This document shows, one piece after another, positions 34,713 to 36,022 of a DNA stretch of 36,022 bases; position 1 is the stretch's first letter; each line of letters opens with the position of its first letter. Source of the DNA: Planctomycetaceae bacterium (GTDB taxonomy: Bacteria > Planctomycetota > Planctomycetia > Planctomycetales > Planctomycetaceae); the NCBI GenBank assembly GCA_013813775.1, contig JACCRE010000377.1, positions 1 through 36,022 on the forward strand, written 5' to 3'. Under the pieces are notes generated by a model, which did no database searches, was not told the DNA's origin, and saw only the letters and a program-made list of their open reading frames with translations. The position numbers and the translations under genes are program-made.

Positions 34713-34760
34713 GAGCCGCGACCGTGAGGGCGCTTGGCGGCGTCCCTCGCTTCCTGACGG
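34713..34760. repeat. Family C element, truncated copy
   Basis: gagccgcgaccgtgagggcg at 34713-34732 matches the left arm of the element at 29955, and ctcgcttcctgacggg at 34745-34760 matches part of its right arm. The outer part of the right arm is missing and is replaced by family A sequence starting at 34770. Confidence 0.7.
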
Positions 34761-34769
34761 GCGCGGGTC

Positions 34770-34866
34770 GGGTGGCACGCCCTGACGTTGGAAGGGCGTG
34801 GCGAACGACGTGCGGCGATCCCTGCTCGCTCGCCACGCCCATCCCTTCGGTCTGGGCGTGCCACCC
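34770..34866. repeat. Family A palindromic element (copy 2), 3' side of the RAYT gene
   Basis: A 97-bp element with outer arms gggtggcacgccc and gggcgtgccaccc, inner arms gggcgtggcga and tcgccacgccc, and a ~24-nt variable loop. It lies 23 bp past the RAYT stop. It matches copy 3 (35586-35683) almost base for base in the same orientation. Confidence 0.95.
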
Positions 34867-34889
34867 AGCGGGCGTGTCATCCAGCGTCC

Positions 34890-35504
34890 TTACGTCGTTT
34901 CGCGGCCTGACACAGGCTTGTGCAACGTCGGCAAAGTACGATCCATCGCGATCGGTATGACTGTCTCACCGTCGTACCATCGGGCGCTGGACCAGTGCCA
35001 GTCGACGGCTCGCTCACAGAGTCCGCGACGCACAGGATTCGCATGGATGTGCTCGATCATCGCGAACAGCGTGCTCACCTCATGCACGTTTCGGTCGTAG
35101 CCGCCGCCCGGCTGCCAGAAGCGACGGCGCAGCCGCGCGCCTTCCCGCACGGTGATCCGCGGCAGCCATTCCGGAGCATGTTGCTCCAGCCAATTGATGG
35201 CGCGGCGGGCGACTTTTTGCTTGACAAAGCCGGCGAACCGACCGACCTCGACCCCGGGCTCACGCGGCGCCACGAGCAGGTGGACATGCTCGGGCATGAT
35301 CACGTAGGCCCAAAGCCAGATCGGCCACGCGGCACGGGCCTCTTCGAGAGCCTCGATCATCCAGTGGCGCGTGCGGTCGTGATCGAGAAAACAATATCGA
35401 TGGTAACACGAAAACGTCAGTTCTCGCGGAGCCATGCCGTCGTCGAACCGGAGACGACGCTTGCTGAAAAAGGTCTTGCCGGTCGACGGATCGGTGACGC
35501 GCAT
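34890..35504 (-). CDS. REP-associated tyrosine transposase (RAYT, Y1/HUH family)
   Basis: A 204-residue single-strand-DNA transposase of the IS200/IS605-related Y1 superfamily. The HUH motif is H73-V-H75 in VIMPEHVHLLVAP, and the catalytic tyrosine is probably Y136 in FWQPGGGYDRNV. The C-terminal IEHIHANPVRRGL and DWHWSSARWY segments are hallmarks of the RAYT branch. RAYTs are domesticated, single-copy enzymes thought to nick and mobilise REP/BIME palindromes. That fits the two family A elements bracketing this gene. The start was set at ATG 35504; the frame remains open to 35681, but that extension translates the palindrome itself. ATG at residue 24 (MAPRELTFSCYHR) is an alternative. The gene appears intact. 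Confidence 0.93.
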   Translation of the reverse strand: MRVTDPSTGKTFFSKRRLRFDDGMAPRELTFSCYHRYCFLDHDRTRHWMIEALEEARAAWPIWLWAYVIMPEHVHLLVAPREPGVEVGRFAGFVKQKVARRAINWLEQHAPEWLPRITVREGARLRRRFWQPGGGYDRNVHEVSTLFAMIEHIHANPVRRGLCERAVDWHWSSARWYDGETVIPIAMDRTLPTLHKPVSGRETT

Positions 35505-35552
35505 GTTCCCATGCTGAGCCTTCGAGGAAGGCCAAGTCAACTGAAAAGCAAC

Positions 35553-35594
35553 GGGTCGGGTGGCACGGGTCGGGTGGCACGGGCCGGGTGGCAC
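35553..35594. repeat. Three tandem 14-bp units, fragments of the family A arm
   Basis: gggtcgggtggcac at 35553-35566 and 35567-35580, then gggccgggtggcac at 35581-35594. The third unit merges into family A copy 3. The array lies just upstream of the RAYT start. Confidence 0.93.
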
Positions 35595-35683
35595 GCCCTG
35601 ACGTAGGAAGGGCGTGGTCGAACGACGTGCGGCGGTCCCCGCGCGCTCGCCACGCCCATCCCTTCGGTCTGGGCGTGCCACCC
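35586..35683. repeat. Family A palindromic element (copy 3), 5' side of the RAYT gene
   Basis: A 98-bp element, same orientation and nearly identical to copy 2, with the same outer arms. It differs by a few substitutions in the loop and one inserted base after gggcgtgg. With copy 2 it brackets the RAYT gene as a direct repeat of palindromes. Confidence 0.95.
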
Positions 35684-36022
35684 ACGATTCGCATTTCCAT
35701 ACAAAACAAGAATCGGAGTAAAAACAGCCCCGATTGCTCTTCCCAGCCTCCGCTACCTGAGAGAGGTTGGATGTCGGTTCGGGTTTTGAGCGGCGAATTC
35801 TAGATACCGCCGATCATGCTGGCCCGAGCAAGTTCGTTCGACGTGGTAGCCGGCCTTGCGTCGGTCCATGGCGTCGAGAGCAGATGACCAAACCTGGGGC
35901 CTTTGTCGGCAAGAGCGCTTGTGCTCGAGAGCGGCATCCCCCGGCGGCGGACGTCCACCTCACGCGACGGCGGCGTGTCACGCACAGTGCGTGACGGGTC
36001 GTTCGGCTCGCCCCCAAGGGGG
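35684..36022. other. Terminal region without a recognised gene (339 bp)
   Basis: No convincing coding frame is seen; the frames present are short and unlike the neighbouring genes. The region contains a short palindrome gtcacgca/tgcgtgac (35977-35984 and 35988-35995, loop cag) and a 6-bp repeat aatcgg/ccgatt near 35711-35735. A ctctctcaggta string on the minus strand near 35750 recalls one piece of a glycine riboswitch, but the rest is missing. Confidence 0.5.

Noticed and set aside
35505-35681. N-terminal extension of the RAYT frame (59 codons)
   Set aside because: It translates the family A palindrome and its tandem fragments; the same peptide appears by translating copy 2 at 34574-34864, so it is a by-product of the repeat.
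34770-35683. CRISPR array or terminal inverted repeats of a classical insertion sequence
   Set aside because: The repeats are two long palindromes in direct orientation without regular spacers, and the transposase is of the Y1 RAYT type, which does not use terminal inverted repeats.
35740-35840. Glycine riboswitch on the minus strand
   Set aside because: Only a ctctcagg-like piece and a loose gccgctcaa match; the 5' ggagag element and the gene context (gcvT or similar) are missing.

Overview
This is a high-GC chromosomal window that most likely comes from a planctomycete. The reasons are the DUF1571 lipoprotein-carrier-like protein, a TatC with a large extra loop, a GldA/GldFG/DUF4340 gene set, several low-complexity or zinc-ribbon membrane proteins of planctomycete type, and abundant palindromic intergenic repeats. 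The assignment rests on recognising these families; no search was run. No CRISPR array, rRNA, prophage or replication origin was seen.

Layout. Positions 1-1130 carry the 3' part of a ubiE/menG methyltransferase, overlapped ATGA-style by ubiX. topA (minus) faces them. A large membrane-anchored SurA/PpiD-like protein follows at 4011-6572. Next comes a three-gene set: a GldA-like ABC ATPase, a fused GldF-GldG-like permease and a DUF4340 protein (6743-12012). Then come a secreted thioredoxin-fold protein, a highly disordered acidic/arginine-rich protein, gamma-glutamyltransferase (minus), mtaB, and a variant thymidylate kinase. scpB (minus) overlaps the end of a signal-anchored unknown protein. 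A DUF1571 protein points the other way. A minus-strand run follows in transcription order: an FHA protein, rsmD, a zinc-ribbon membrane protein and tatC. HU and csrA each have a good sigma70-type promoter, followed by tRNA-Glu(UUC) and a small conserved-looking protein. A phosphoglucomutase gene overlaps a UbiA-family prenyltransferase gene by ATGA (minus). The window ends with a 1453-residue protein made of an inverse-autotransporter-like beta-barrel plus a beta-helix passenger, and then a REP-associated tyrosine transposase (RAYT) flanked by two near-identical ~97-bp palindromic elements.

How it fits together. Most genes are housekeeping: quinone biosynthesis, DNA topology and chromosome segregation, tRNA and rRNA modification, protein export and folding, nucleoid structure and post-transcriptional control. 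The accessory interest lies in the envelope genes (GldFG/DUF4340, SurA-like protein, barrel/beta-helix protein, FHA and zinc-ribbon proteins) and in at least four families of palindromic repeats. Nearly every convergent gene junction holds a palindrome. One family (A) is physically tied to the RAYT gene and also occurs once 16 kb away without it.
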